From Gammaproteobacteria bacterium (GTDB taxonomy: Bacteria > Pseudomonadota > Gammaproteobacteria > Ga0077554 > Ga007554): a stretch of DNA of 64,000 nucleotides. A program made the position numbers and the translations under genes. The DNA lies in contig JACPOZ010000048.1 in assembly GCA_016191235.1 (NCBI GenBank), forward strand, positions 1 to 64,000. The letters run 5' to 3'. The notes beneath the pieces are model-generated. The model saw only the letters and a list, made by a program, of their open reading frames with translations. It did not search any database and was not told the origin of the DNA. Below, one piece after another: positions 47,165-56,330 of this stretch (position 1 is the first letter of the stretch; every line of letters begins with the position of its first letter).

Positions 47165-49186
47165 CTAAGGCAGCACTACGACACGCTGGAGTAGTGTCTC
47201 AAATTTACGCTCGAAGGCCTCTTTGTTTTGATCCCCGCTCTGGCTATAGCCTGCAACGTAACAGCCTTCCTCGCCGACTTTATCTTTAGGGCACCCAATA
47301 TTCTTGTTGATGGAGGTGCGTCCATTGCCAATGATCGGCCGTCCATCGAAAGGGGTGTTGCCATTTGTGACATCCAGCCAGCGTTTCCGGAACTCTTCAC
47401 CCAGATCCTCCGGTGGATGGAGTACCCGCGACATAATTAATGTCTTATCCGCGCTGACGGACTCGAACAGGCCAACCGCTCCGATATTCAGCGAGGGTTT
47501 GTTGTCGTTGACGGCGAAGTTGAACCCAACGTCCAGGCGCGACCGCGCGCTGATGGACATGCAGTCAGTGGTGCATTCGAACGTGAATTGATTTGTACGT
47601 ACTGACAGCGAGCCATTGTTATCATAGTTGATCTTTAACGTGTTCAGCGGATCCGGCATCAGCTTGGGGAGTTTCAAGAACGTATTCCAATCGCTGATAG
47701 AGCCGCCATACATGAAGTACACGAAATTTACCAAGGCCTCGGTGTCTTTTTCGTAATCGGGTACGGCCTCAACTGGCGGAATGGATAGCAGGATCACGCA
47801 GCCCTCAGGGGTGGGTGAGATGTATGCAAGTAGTTTTCGATTGAGAAATGGGAGATCCCAGCTTTGCGCCTGCCAGGCGCGTCCGTAGTGATCGCGGAAC
47901 CACCGGCTTTGTTGCGCCTGGCCCAGTGATATTGCCCGCCTCGTTTCATATCCTGTGTCCCTTTTGATGGGGAATGTTTTCAGGAACAGGTCCATGAATT
48001 GTTTTGAATCGCCGATTAAATCCTGCAAGTCCATGTTGTCCGGTTTGCGTAGGCGAAACAGATAATAAGATGGGCTTATGTTTCCGCCAATCACAAATCC
48101 ATTCGCGCCCAAATCATTTCTGTAAAGTTGCCCTGCCTGGCTCGGTTCCCAGTCTCCATCCGGGCGTCTTGCGATCAGGGTGGGTTCCTTGACGGTCAAG
48201 GTTGTGGCGAGGAGTTTTCGTGCATTCGATCCCCGGGGAAAGATGTCGCCGCCATGACGATTGAAAATAGCCGCCAGTTGGGTGGCGGAGAATTGTGCCA
48301 AGCCGGGTTGCAATTTCTGCTGGAGATCCTGGGGAGACAAGGGGAGATCAACTTTTATATCGAGTGTATTCGTATCTGAAAAGTCCATATTAGGCAGCTT
48401 GTAACTCTGTAGCCGCTTTACTACGGCTTTATTGTCCGGCGCATCGAAGACTTCTTTCAGGGGTAACGCATAATTCAGGTTTTCATTGGGTGATTTGGCG
48501 ACGACAATGCCGAGTACGTTGCCGTTTTTATCCAGCAAGGGTCCGCCACTGTTGCCGGGTGAGGCTGCGGCGGAAAAGCGTATCCACTTCCATTCACCAT
48601 TACGATCCTCCGGCGTGTCGGAAGTATACGTTCCGTCACGAATCACGATGCCATCCCCCAAAGCATTGCCTACTGCGAACACGGGCTCGTTAATGGGTGA
48701 TGTCTGGGCGGGCGTTAAGGATTTGATTGGTTTGAAATCTTTTAAGGTAAATACAACGAAGTCACGCTGGTAGGAGTATTTAACGATTTTGTCGATCTCA
48801 TATATCGTCCCTTTGGTGTCGCGGAGCATTGGGACTCCATAGAGTGTTGGCGAATGCAGGCTGAGCACATGTGCTGCGGTTACCACGCGCCCATTGGGGA
48901 GCACAAAGGCGGTCCCGATGGAAACGTACTTGTCTTTCCGGTATGAAAAAGGCAGGAGATCAAAATTAATGGGTTGGTCATAAGTGATCTTTGTTTCGTC
49001 AGGCTTGGGTACGACCACCTCAAAAATGGTCTCCTTGATAAGGGCGACCTGCTCAGGCGGTAGAGTCAATGCGTTCGCCAGTCTGGGCATGAACATGCCG
49101 GCAAGAAGGTTTAGGGTTAGCAGGCTTGCCAGTATATATCCGGTGTGAGGGCAGTTTTTTATCGGCGTTTCGGGTGCAATGCTCAT
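47165..49186 (-). CDS. Trypsin-like/HtrA-fold serine protease with long uncharacterised C-terminal region
   Basis: Signal/TM N-terminus; VVTAAHVLSLH, QRDFVVFTL, AASPGNSGGPLLD triad; about 430 aa C-terminal extension. Confidence 0.8.
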   Translation of the reverse strand: MSIAPETPIKNCPHTGYILASLLTLNLLAGMFMPRLANALTLPPEQVALIKETIFEVVVPKPDETKITYDQPINFDLLPFSYRKDKYVSIGTAFVLPNGRVVTAAHVLSLHSPTLYGVPMLRDTKGTIYEIDKIVKYSYQRDFVVFTLKDFKPIKSLTPAQTSPINEPVFAVGNALGDGIVIRDGTYTSDTPEDRNGEWKWIRFSAAASPGNSGGPLLDKNGNVLGIVVAKSPNENLNYALPLKEVFDAPDNKAVVKRLQSYKLPNMDFSDTNTLDIKVDLPLSPQDLQQKLQPGLAQFSATQLAAIFNRHGGDIFPRGSNARKLLATTLTVKEPTLIARRPDGDWEPSQAGQLYRNDLGANGFVIGGNISPSYYLFRLRKPDNMDLQDLIGDSKQFMDLFLKTFPIKRDTGYETRRAISLGQAQQSRWFRDHYGRAWQAQSWDLPFLNRKLLAYISPTPEGCVILLSIPPVEAVPDYEKDTEALVNFVYFMYGGSISDWNTFLKLPKLMPDPLNTLKINYDNNGSLSVRTNQFTFECTTDCMSISARSRLDVGFNFAVNDNKPSLNIGAVGLFESVSADKTLIMSRVLHPPEDLGEEFRKRWLDVTNGNTPFDGRPIIGNGRTSINKNIGCPKDKVGEEGCYVAGYSQSGDQNKEAFERKFETLLQRVVVLP

Positions 49187-49302
49187 GATTTTCTCTTGCT
49201 GGGAAGCGGGTGGCGTATGGGTGAGGGGATTGCTGGACAAGCTTGCTCTTGATGTTTTACATCTCGCTACGCACCACGTGGAGGGCATAATCCTATAATG
49301 CG

Positions 49303-49358
49303 TTGTGTTGCTACTCAACGCTTGGTGGGTTACGCAGAAAACGCTAACCCACCCTGCA
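49303..49358 (-). repeat. Dispersed repeat, copy 2 (inverted relative to 14903-14957)
   Basis: TTGTGTTGCTACTCAACGCTTGGTGGGTTACGC...GCTAACCCACCCTGC. Confidence 0.75.
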
Positions 49359-49369
49359 TTTGGATTAAC

Positions 49370-50008
49370 TTATACCCAAGACGCCGTTTTTGTCATCACG
49401 CGCGAAGTAAGCGCCATCAGTTTTTTGACCGGCCATGGCAACGCCGCGCCGCCTGCTTCGAGGGCGACGGTTGCATGGTGGGTTTCATCCTCTTTCATCT
49501 GCTCAAGTATCGCCCGGCTTTTCATGTCCTGGGGCGGCAGGTGCTGCAGGTGATCTTCCAGGTGTTTCACCACCTGATGCTCGGTCTCCGCCACGAATCC
49601 CAGGCTCCATTTGTCGCCTGCTGCACCTGCCAGTGCGCCGATGGCGAACGAGCCTGCATACCACGCCGGGTTCAGTACGCTGGTGTGGCTGCCCAGTTCC
49701 TTGATGCGTCCCTCGCACCAGTCGAGATGATCGTTTTCCTCCAGCGCCGCGCGTTCCATTTTTTCGCGTACCTCGGGCAATTTCGCGGTGAGAGCCTGTC
49801 CCTGGTAGAGCGCCTGAGCCGAGACCTCGCCCGCGTGATTGACACGCATCAGGCGCGCTGCGCGACGCCGTTCTTCCTCTGAAAGCTCGGAGTCCTCAAG
49901 AGTGTTGGCGGGATTGGGGCGTTCGGTGACCTGCGGTTTGCCGAACACGGTGCGTACCGCCTGGTCGAGATTGATGAGCAGGTGGTCAATGGGGGAGTAG
50001 TGGCGCAT
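49370..50008 (-). CDS. coq7: Demethoxyubiquinone hydroxylase (Coq7 family)
   Basis: [44 protein letters not shown] di-iron motifs. Confidence 0.95.
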   Translation of the reverse strand: MRHYSPIDHLLINLDQAVRTVFGKPQVTERPNPANTLEDSELSEEERRRAARLMRVNHAGEVSAQALYQGQALTAKLPEVREKMERAALEENDHLDWCEGRIKELGSHTSVLNPAWYAGSFAIGALAGAAGDKWSLGFVAETEHQVVKHLEDHLQHLPPQDMKSRAILEQMKEDETHHATVALEAGGAALPWPVKKLMALTSRVMTKTASWV

Positions 50009-50067
50009 TTGATAAAGATACAAGAGTCACATGACAAGTAGCAAGTTGTGACAACGCTGACATGGCC

Positions 50068-51303
50068 TTATTTTATTACCCGCATCTGTCTTTCAAGCAA
50101 TGTCACAGGGTGGATCACTTCGACATCTGTGCCGGACTCGCGCAGCCCCGCCGCCAAATGTAAGGCGCAGCCTAGGTTGGAGCTAACCAGTATTTCTGCG
50201 CCCGCAGCCTTTAGCGCCTCCAGTTTGTCGTTACGCAAGCTGTCGGCAAGTGCAGGCTGGGTGATCATGTAGGCGCCCGCCGCGCCACAACACTGGGCGT
50301 TTCCCGGCAGGGGGATCAGCTCGATGCCGGGGATATGGCGCAGCAGTGTATACGGGTGAGCCTGCTGGTGCAGTACATGGCGCAGACTGCACGGGTCATG
50401 CACTGCGACCCGTTTGAGGAGCGGCGAGAATGTGATGTCCTCTGGCCAGGCGATGCCCGCCAGGAATTGGCTGATGTCCTGCACCGAGTGCGCGAAGGAT
50501 CGAGTCCGTTGATCGTCGGCGATGAGCTGATCATATTCGGCAAGCTGCGCGCCGCAGCCGCTGGCGGCTGAAATCACGGCGTCCACCTTCAGTGCCGCGA
50601 ATGCAGCAAGGTTTTTTTCTGCCAGTTGCCGCGCCTGTGCAGGTTGCCCATTGTGCAGGTGCAGCGCCCCGCAGCACGCCTGGGTGCGCGGCACGTGAAC
50701 TCCGTAGCCGCAGGTGGTCAGCAGGCGGATTGCCGCGCTCAGAGTGGCAGTGTCCATCACCTCGGCGACGCACCCGGTAAATAGCGCCACCGTGCCGCGT
50801 TTCTCGCCGCGTGGCGGATAATAGTCCTGCCAGGCAGGGGCTGGCGGGAGAGGCGGCAGCAGCGCGTCCAGCCGCCCGGTGCCCGCGAGCCGCGCCAAGC
50901 CGCTCACGCGTGCCAACCGCTGGAGCCCGGAGCGCTGGTAGAAGCGCAGCAGCCTGGCGGCGAATCGCAGCAGCGGCTTGCGGGAGATCAACCCGTACAT
51001 GGCTGCTTCGCGCGTCGACTGTTCCCGCTGGCTTTTTATGAGCGCACGCCCCGCGTCGATGATCGTCCCATAGTGCACGCCGGAGGGGCACACATCCTCG
51101 CAGGCGCGGCAGGTGAGGCAGCTTGCCAGATGCGCCTCCAGACGTGGCGTCAGCGCCAGCCGCCCGCCCGCCAGCCCCTCGATCAGGGCGATGCGCCCGC
51201 GCGGCGATTCACCCTCGTTGCGCGTCTTGGTGTACGTGGGGCAGTGCGGCAGACACAGCCCGCACTTCACGCAGAGGTCGGTTTGTTTTAACAAATCAGT
51301 CAC
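50068..51303 (-). CDS. GlcF-like (Fe-S)-binding oxidoreductase subunit, second paralog
   Basis: CVKCGLCLPHCPTYTKTRNEGESPRGR; CLTCRACEDVCPSGVHYG; CCG-domain motifs. Confidence 0.9.
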   Translation of the reverse strand: MTDLLKQTDLCVKCGLCLPHCPTYTKTRNEGESPRGRIALIEGLAGGRLALTPRLEAHLASCLTCRACEDVCPSGVHYGTIIDAGRALIKSQREQSTREAAMYGLISRKPLLRFAARLLRFYQRSGLQRLARVSGLARLAGTGRLDALLPPLPPAPAWQDYYPPRGEKRGTVALFTGCVAEVMDTATLSAAIRLLTTCGYGVHVPRTQACCGALHLHNGQPAQARQLAEKNLAAFAALKVDAVISAASGCGAQLAEYDQLIADDQRTRSFAHSVQDISQFLAGIAWPEDITFSPLLKRVAVHDPCSLRHVLHQQAHPYTLLRHIPGIELIPLPGNAQCCGAAGAYMITQPALADSLRNDKLEALKAAGAEILVSSNLGCALHLAAGLRESGTDVEVIHPVTLLERQMRVIK

Positions 51304-51492
51304 AAGTCAAAAATTCTTTGTAAAACCAACATTATACGCGATCATTGCACGAATTTATGAAATATCCAGGCTAAATTATTATGGAGCAGCGCTGATTTCT
51401 CATGCGGTTGCTCTTTATCCATGGCTGGTTAAGGGGTATCATTTCCGCCCTTATACTTCGCGATTATTAGGGCATCATGCCCACAAAAAACT

Positions 51493-52479
51493 ATGCAGAT
51501 CGGTCCGTACAAGCTCATCAATAACCTGGTGCTCGCCCCTATGGCGGGCGTGACAGACCGCCCGTTCCGGCAGTTATGCAAGGAGCAGGGCGCAGGCATG
51601 GCGGTGTCCGAAATGGTGTCATCCAACTCGTTGCTGTGGGGCAGTGCCAAGACCTTGCGCCGTTCCAACCACGAGGGTGAGACCGAGCCCACATCGGTAC
51701 AGCTCGCCGGGGCCGATCCTGCCATGATGGCCGAGGCGGCACGCTATAACGTGGACAATGGCGCGCAGATCATCGATCTCAACATGGGCTGCCCGGCGAA
51801 GAAGGTGTGCAATGTCATGGCCGGTTCGGCGCTGCTGCAGGATGAGCTGTTGGTGGGACGGATTCTCGATGCCGTGGTGGCTGCCGTGAATGTGCCGGTA
51901 ACGCTCAAAATCCGCACCGGCTGGGACAAGAACCACCGCAACGGCGTGGCCATCGCGCGCATCGCCGAGCAGGCCGGCATCCAGGCGCTGGCGGTGCATG
52001 GCCGCACCCGCGCCTGCGGTTACACGGGGGATGCGGAATATGACAGCATTGCCGCCATCAAGGCCGCCATCAACATTCCAGTGATCGCCAACGGCGACAT
52101 CACCACGCCTGAAAAAGCCAAATTCGTGCTCGACTATACGCGCGCCGATGCCGTTATGATTGGCCGTGCCGCGCAGGGGCGGCCGTGGTTGTTCCGCATT
52201 ATTGATCATTATCTGAAAACCGGCCAAGTGCTTCCCGATCCCTCGGTGCCGGAGATACGCCACATCATGATGAATCACCTGCACAGGCTCTACGAATTCT
52301 ATGGCGAGCGCACCGGCGTGCATATGGCGCGCAAGCATATCTCCTGGTACAGCAAGGGCCAGCCGGGCGGTGGCGCGTTCCGACATGAGGTCAATAAGCT
52401 GGAAACCATCGAACAACAACTCGCCGTGACGCGCGACTTTTTCGATCGCCTGGAGATGGGCCTGGAACTGGCCGCATGA
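51493..52479 (+). CDS. dusB: tRNA-dihydrouridine synthase B
   Basis: NNLVLAPMAGVTDRPFRQLCKEQGAGM; IIDLNMGCPAKKVCN; upstream of fis. Confidence 0.96.
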   Translation: MQIGPYKLINNLVLAPMAGVTDRPFRQLCKEQGAGMAVSEMVSSNSLLWGSAKTLRRSNHEGETEPTSVQLAGADPAMMAEAARYNVDNGAQIIDLNMGCPAKKVCNVMAGSALLQDELLVGRILDAVVAAVNVPVTLKIRTGWDKNHRNGVAIARIAEQAGIQALAVHGRTRACGYTGDAEYDSIAAIKAAINIPVIANGDITTPEKAKFVLDYTRADAVMIGRAAQGRPWLFRIIDHYLKTGQVLPDPSVPEIRHIMMNHLHRLYEFYGERTGVHMARKHISWYSKGQPGGGAFRHEVNKLETIEQQLAVTRDFFDRLEMGLELAA

Positions 52480-52757
52480 GCATGTCTCCAACAGAAATGT
52501 CGTCATCCGTTGTACGTGAACGCCGCAAAAAACCGCTGTCTGGTTGTGTCGAAGCCGCCCTGGTGCGTTATTTCAAAGACCTGGACGGGCATGCGCCTGC
52601 CGGTGACCTTTATCAGATGGTGATCAGCGAGGTGGAGCGCCCCTTGCTGGCCGCAGTGATGCAGCATGCGCGCGGCAACCAGAGTCTGGCCGCAGAAATA
52701 CTCGGCATTAATCGCGGCACCCTGCGTAAGAAGCTACAACAATACGGTCTGGAATGA
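52476..52757 (+). CDS. fis: Fis family DNA-binding protein
   Basis: VERPLLAAVMQHARGNQSLAAEILGINRGTLRKKLQQYGLE. Confidence 0.96.
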   Translation: MSMSPTEMSSSVVRERRKKPLSGCVEAALVRYFKDLDGHAPAGDLYQMVISEVERPLLAAVMQHARGNQSLAAEILGINRGTLRKKLQQYGLE

Positions 52758-52776
52758 TGCCTTACTCCATTTTCAA

Positions 52777-53012
52777 CCTAAAAACGGCAGTTGGACGGGG
52801 TGGAGTGTGCGGTTTTCGGGGTGCAGGGCAAGGCGCGACGATGCGGAATGGTTGTTCCATTCCAAGGAGTTGCAACGCTGCCATGCGCACTGAAAACCGC
52901 GCAATCCGGCCCCGTAGTGGGCTTCACCAAACAGGTGAACCCGCAGGGCGCGTAAAGTCTCACAAAACATATTTCTAGCCGTCCAGAGAAGCGGTCAACT
53001 GCCGTTTTTAGG
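52777..53012 (+). mobile_element. MITE-like element, copy 2 (236 bp)
   Basis: 17-bp TIRs identical to copy 1; flanked by perfect 5-bp TTCAA direct repeat (52772-52776 / 53013-53017). Confidence 0.88.
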
Positions 53013-53130
53013 TTCAATCCAATGGTGTATTTTATACCCTCCCCCGCCCGGTGATGACGGGGACGCAGAATCCCTGCCGTCTCTGTGAGTTCTGCGGTTT
53101 TTAGGATCACCGGGGCAATAAGGAAATCTC

Positions 53131-53679
53131 ATGCAGCGACGCGCCATTTTCATTGACCGTGACGGCACCATCAACGTCGAGAAAAATTACCTCTTCAAGT
53201 TCGAGGACTGGGAGTGGATTCCCGGCGCTGTTGACGCGATTCGCATGTTTAATGAGGCGGGGTTTCTCGTGATCGTCATCTCCAATCAGGCCGGGGTTGC
53301 GCGGGGTTATTACGGCGCTGACGATATCGAAAAACTGCATGCATCGGTGACGCGCGTATTGGAAAGCCAAAATGCAAAGGTCGACGGTTATTATTATTGC
53401 CCCCATCACCCGGAATTTGGTGATAACCGGGAATGCGACTGCCGCAAACCCGCCCCTGGAATGATCCTGGAGGCCCAGCGGGATTGGGACATAGACCTCG
53501 CTCATTCTTATATGATCGGCGATAAAGCCAGCGACATCGAGGCTGCTCTTGCTGCGGGTGTCCATCCTGTCATGGTCGCTACAGGCTATGGCTCCGCTGA
53601 ACGTAACTCGATTGATAGCAGGGTACCCTATGTTGCGGATTTGCTGGCGGCGGCAAGGTTTATATTGAGCGAAAAATAA
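53131..53679 (+). CDS. gmhB: D-glycero-beta-D-manno-heptose 1,7-bisphosphate 7-phosphatase
   Basis: RRAIFIDRDGTINVEKNYLFKFEDWEWIPGA; YYCPHHPEFG...CDCRKPAPGM; MIGDKASDIEAALAAG. Confidence 0.94.
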   Translation: MQRRAIFIDRDGTINVEKNYLFKFEDWEWIPGAVDAIRMFNEAGFLVIVISNQAGVARGYYGADDIEKLHASVTRVLESQNAKVDGYYYCPHHPEFGDNRECDCRKPAPGMILEAQRDWDIDLAHSYMIGDKASDIEAALAAGVHPVMVATGYGSAERNSIDSRVPYVADLLAAARFILSEK

Positions 53680-53699
53680 CCCCCAGCGGCTGCTTGTAA

Positions 53700-54722
53700 T
53701 CAGGCCGCGCTATCCCCTGCCGTGGCCGCCTGTTTGGTCAGCCACGGGTGGAGGCGCAGCATGATACTGTCCTCCGTCAGGTCACCCTGTTGCAAAGAAA
53801 GATTGCATGCCAAGGCCCCACTTTCTCCCGCCAACACGCCGGTCAAACCGGGGGCCGTGGTCAAATACAGGGCCACCGTGGGCCGGCCCAGCGCTGCCGC
53901 TAGGTGGACCAGGCCGGTATCCACTCCTATCACCGTTTGCGCCCCGCTCAGCACCTGCGCCATTTGATTCAGCCCCAGGCGCGGCAATACCAAGGCGTGA
54001 TCAAGACCTGCGGCAATCGCCTCGGCATTGGCATGCTCGCGTTCGCTGCCCCAGGGCAGCAGCACGTGCATGCCCAGCGCGTTCATCCGGTGGCCCAGCG
54101 CGATCCAGCGCTGAATCCCCCATTCCTTGTCGCGGCGGGATGTGGCGTGCAGGAAGAGCGTATAACGTGTGGGCAGTACCACCGGCACCACCGGCGTCAG
54201 CCTGCCCGCCCGGCTCACCAAGCCCCCCAGACCATAGTCCAGCGGCAAGGTTGTGTTGTCGTAGCCAAGTGCTTGGGCCAGTAGATGACGGTTGCGCGCG
54301 ATGGCGTGAGCGTCCCTCGCCACGGAGATTCGGTGGTCATAGAACAGCGATGCCAAGGGCTCGCGGACACTGCTTTGGTCGTAACCCGCTTTGAGCCCGC
54401 GCGCCCAGGATGCCAGCCAGGCGCTTTTCAGCAGGCCTTGGCTATCCACCACCCAATCGTAATACTCTTCGCACAGGCGCGCGTGCGCCTGTGCGATCTC
54501 GCGCCACGTGTCTTTTTGCAAGGGCCGCTTGCGCCAGCGGCGGATCGCTACCGGGATCACTTGCCGCACCGCAGGATGCCAGGCCGGGATGGCGGCGAAC
54601 GGCTCTTCCACCACCCAATCGAGCACCAAGCCGGGGCAGGCTCTGTGCGCGTCGGTCACGGCGGGCAACATGTGGATCACATCGCCCATGGAGGAAGTCT
54701 TGACGATCAGCACTTTGGTCAT
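53700..54722 (-). CDS. waaC: Lipopolysaccharide heptosyltransferase I
   Basis: VLIVKTSSMGDVIHMLPAVTDA; GVDTGLVHLAAALGRPTVALY (GT9). Confidence 0.93.
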   Translation of the reverse strand: MTKVLIVKTSSMGDVIHMLPAVTDAHRACPGLVLDWVVEEPFAAIPAWHPAVRQVIPVAIRRWRKRPLQKDTWREIAQAHARLCEEYYDWVVDSQGLLKSAWLASWARGLKAGYDQSSVREPLASLFYDHRISVARDAHAIARNRHLLAQALGYDNTTLPLDYGLGGLVSRAGRLTPVVPVVLPTRYTLFLHATSRRDKEWGIQRWIALGHRMNALGMHVLLPWGSEREHANAEAIAAGLDHALVLPRLGLNQMAQVLSGAQTVIGVDTGLVHLAAALGRPTVALYLTTAPGLTGVLAGESGALACNLSLQQGDLTEDSIMLRLHPWLTKQAATAGDSAA

Positions 54723-54725
54723 GGG

Positions 54726-55577
54726 CTAGGTGCCGGAGGGCAGATATTGGTCCACGCCGCGCACGGCGCGGATCTCGGTACCGGCGAGCACTTGATTCAA
54801 GCGCGCGATATTCTCCGGAGTTAGACTACGGTCGTGCTCAGCATGCCACAGGTGCAGCACGGGAGCGCCAAACCGGCCGTCCTTGCGCCGGATGCCGGCA
54901 CGGATCAGGCGCACTGCCAGATCGGCATCCTCATGGCCCCACCCCTCGTAGCGCTCGTCCAAGCCGTTGACCCGCAGCAGATCCTCTCGCCAGGCGCCGA
55001 GGTTGCAGGTTTTGGCGCCGCGCCACTCCGTAGGCCGGGCGCAGCGGAACCGGTTGTCGGGCAGGGTAAACAACGGGGCAAAGCGGTTGATCCAACCGCG
55101 TGCGCGGGCGTACAGCCAGAAGGTCCGGGGTTTTACATGCACCGCGATCCGCTGTTCGAGCACGCGCTGGGAGAACTTGCGGCTTAGCAGCAGGCGATTG
55201 CCCGCCACGAACCAGCCGCTTTGGGCCAGACGCAGGTGGGCGCTGACGAATCCCGGAAGCGGCACGCAGTCGCCATCCACGAAAATGACATAATCGCCTT
55301 GGGCGCGGGCCAGGGCGCGGTTGCGTGCTTGCGCGGCGCGAAAGCCCCGGTCCTCCTGCCAGACGTGGATGAGGGGAAACGGCAACTGTGGGCGCAGGTC
55401 TGCGAGCAACTGTGCCGTCTCCTGCGTGGAGCCGTCGTCCGCGATCAGTACCTCGAAGCATGCGCAGTCTTGGGCGCTGAAACCCTGCAACACCACGCGC
55501 AGCGTATCGGGACGGTTGTAAGTGGTAATGATGACGGAGGCGGTGATCATGGGGCTGTCAGGGTCTGTCCGCGCCAT
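54726..55577 (-). CDS. Family 2 glycosyltransferase
   Basis: SVIITTYNRPDTLRVVLQGFSAQ; VIFVDGDCVPLPGFV; WGHEDADLAVRL. Confidence 0.88.
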   Translation of the reverse strand: MARTDPDSPMITASVIITTYNRPDTLRVVLQGFSAQDCACFEVLIADDGSTQETAQLLADLRPQLPFPLIHVWQEDRGFRAAQARNRALARAQGDYVIFVDGDCVPLPGFVSAHLRLAQSGWFVAGNRLLLSRKFSQRVLEQRIAVHVKPRTFWLYARARGWINRFAPLFTLPDNRFRCARPTEWRGAKTCNLGAWREDLLRVNGLDERYEGWGHEDADLAVRLIRAGIRRKDGRFGAPVLHLWHAEHDRSLTPENIARLNQVLAGTEIRAVRGVDQYLPSGT

Positions 55578-56322
55578 TGCCGGATTGCAGATAGAGCAGT
55601 TTCAGATAGCGGTAATACGTTCCTTCGGCATTGGAGACCGCCAACATGAAGCCTTCCCGGCCGTCCAGAAAGCCGGCTTTCAAAAAATAGGTGCGGAAAA
55701 AGGCCCATAACCCGCTGGCCACGGCGCGGGACAGCGAGCCGCGGCGGCCACGCGCCTGCTGCATCGCTGCTGTAGCGCTAGAATAGCGGTTTACCTTGTC
55801 CAGCACCTCCTCAAGGTTCTTGAAGCTGTGATGCAGCAAGGGCGCCCGCAAGCGCCCCGCTATGCCGTCAAACAGCAGCCTTTCATGTACCAGATCGTCG
55901 CTGAAGCGCGCCCGCCCGCGCTGGAACAGCCGCGGCACATGATCTGGCCACCAGCCGCTATGGCGGATAAAGCGTCCGCAATAGCTCGACAGGCGCGGCA
56001 GACTGTACACCGCGTGGTCGGCGCGCTGCATCGCTTGTGTCATTTCCGCGCGCAGTTCGGGAGTGACACGTTCATCGGCATCAAGGGCGAGCACCCACTC
56101 GCCCGTGGCCTGCGCCAGGGCAAAGTTTTTCTGCGGCCCGAAACCCGGCCAATGCGCCGTCACATGTACCTTGCCGGTAAACTGACGGCAGAGCGCCACT
56201 GTGTCATCCTCGCTGCCGGCATCCACTATCACGATCTCGTCGGCCCATGCCACCGACTCGAGACAGGCGCGGATATCCTCCGCTTCGTTTTTGGTGATGA
56301 TAATAACGCTCAGATGCGGCAT
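55558..56322 (-). CDS. Family 2 glycosyltransferase (WaaE/KdtX-like)
   Basis: In-frame ATG at 56322; LSVIIITKNEAEDIRACLESVAWADEIVIVDAGSEDDT; LALDADERVTPELR. Confidence 0.88.
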   Translation of the reverse strand: MPHLSVIIITKNEAEDIRACLESVAWADEIVIVDAGSEDDTVALCRQFTGKVHVTAHWPGFGPQKNFALAQATGEWVLALDADERVTPELRAEMTQAMQRADHAVYSLPRLSSYCGRFIRHSGWWPDHVPRLFQRGRARFSDDLVHERLLFDGIAGRLRAPLLHHSFKNLEEVLDKVNRYSSATAAMQQARGRRGSLSRAVASGLWAFFRTYFLKAGFLDGREGFMLAVSNAEGTYYRYLKLLYLQSGNGADRP

Positions 56323-56330
56323 GGCAAGTT

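Noticed and set aside
53092-53104. CTGCGGTTTTTAGG resembling the MITE TIR
   Set aside because: Only a partial match and no paired end; could be chance or a solo remnant. Not enough to call.
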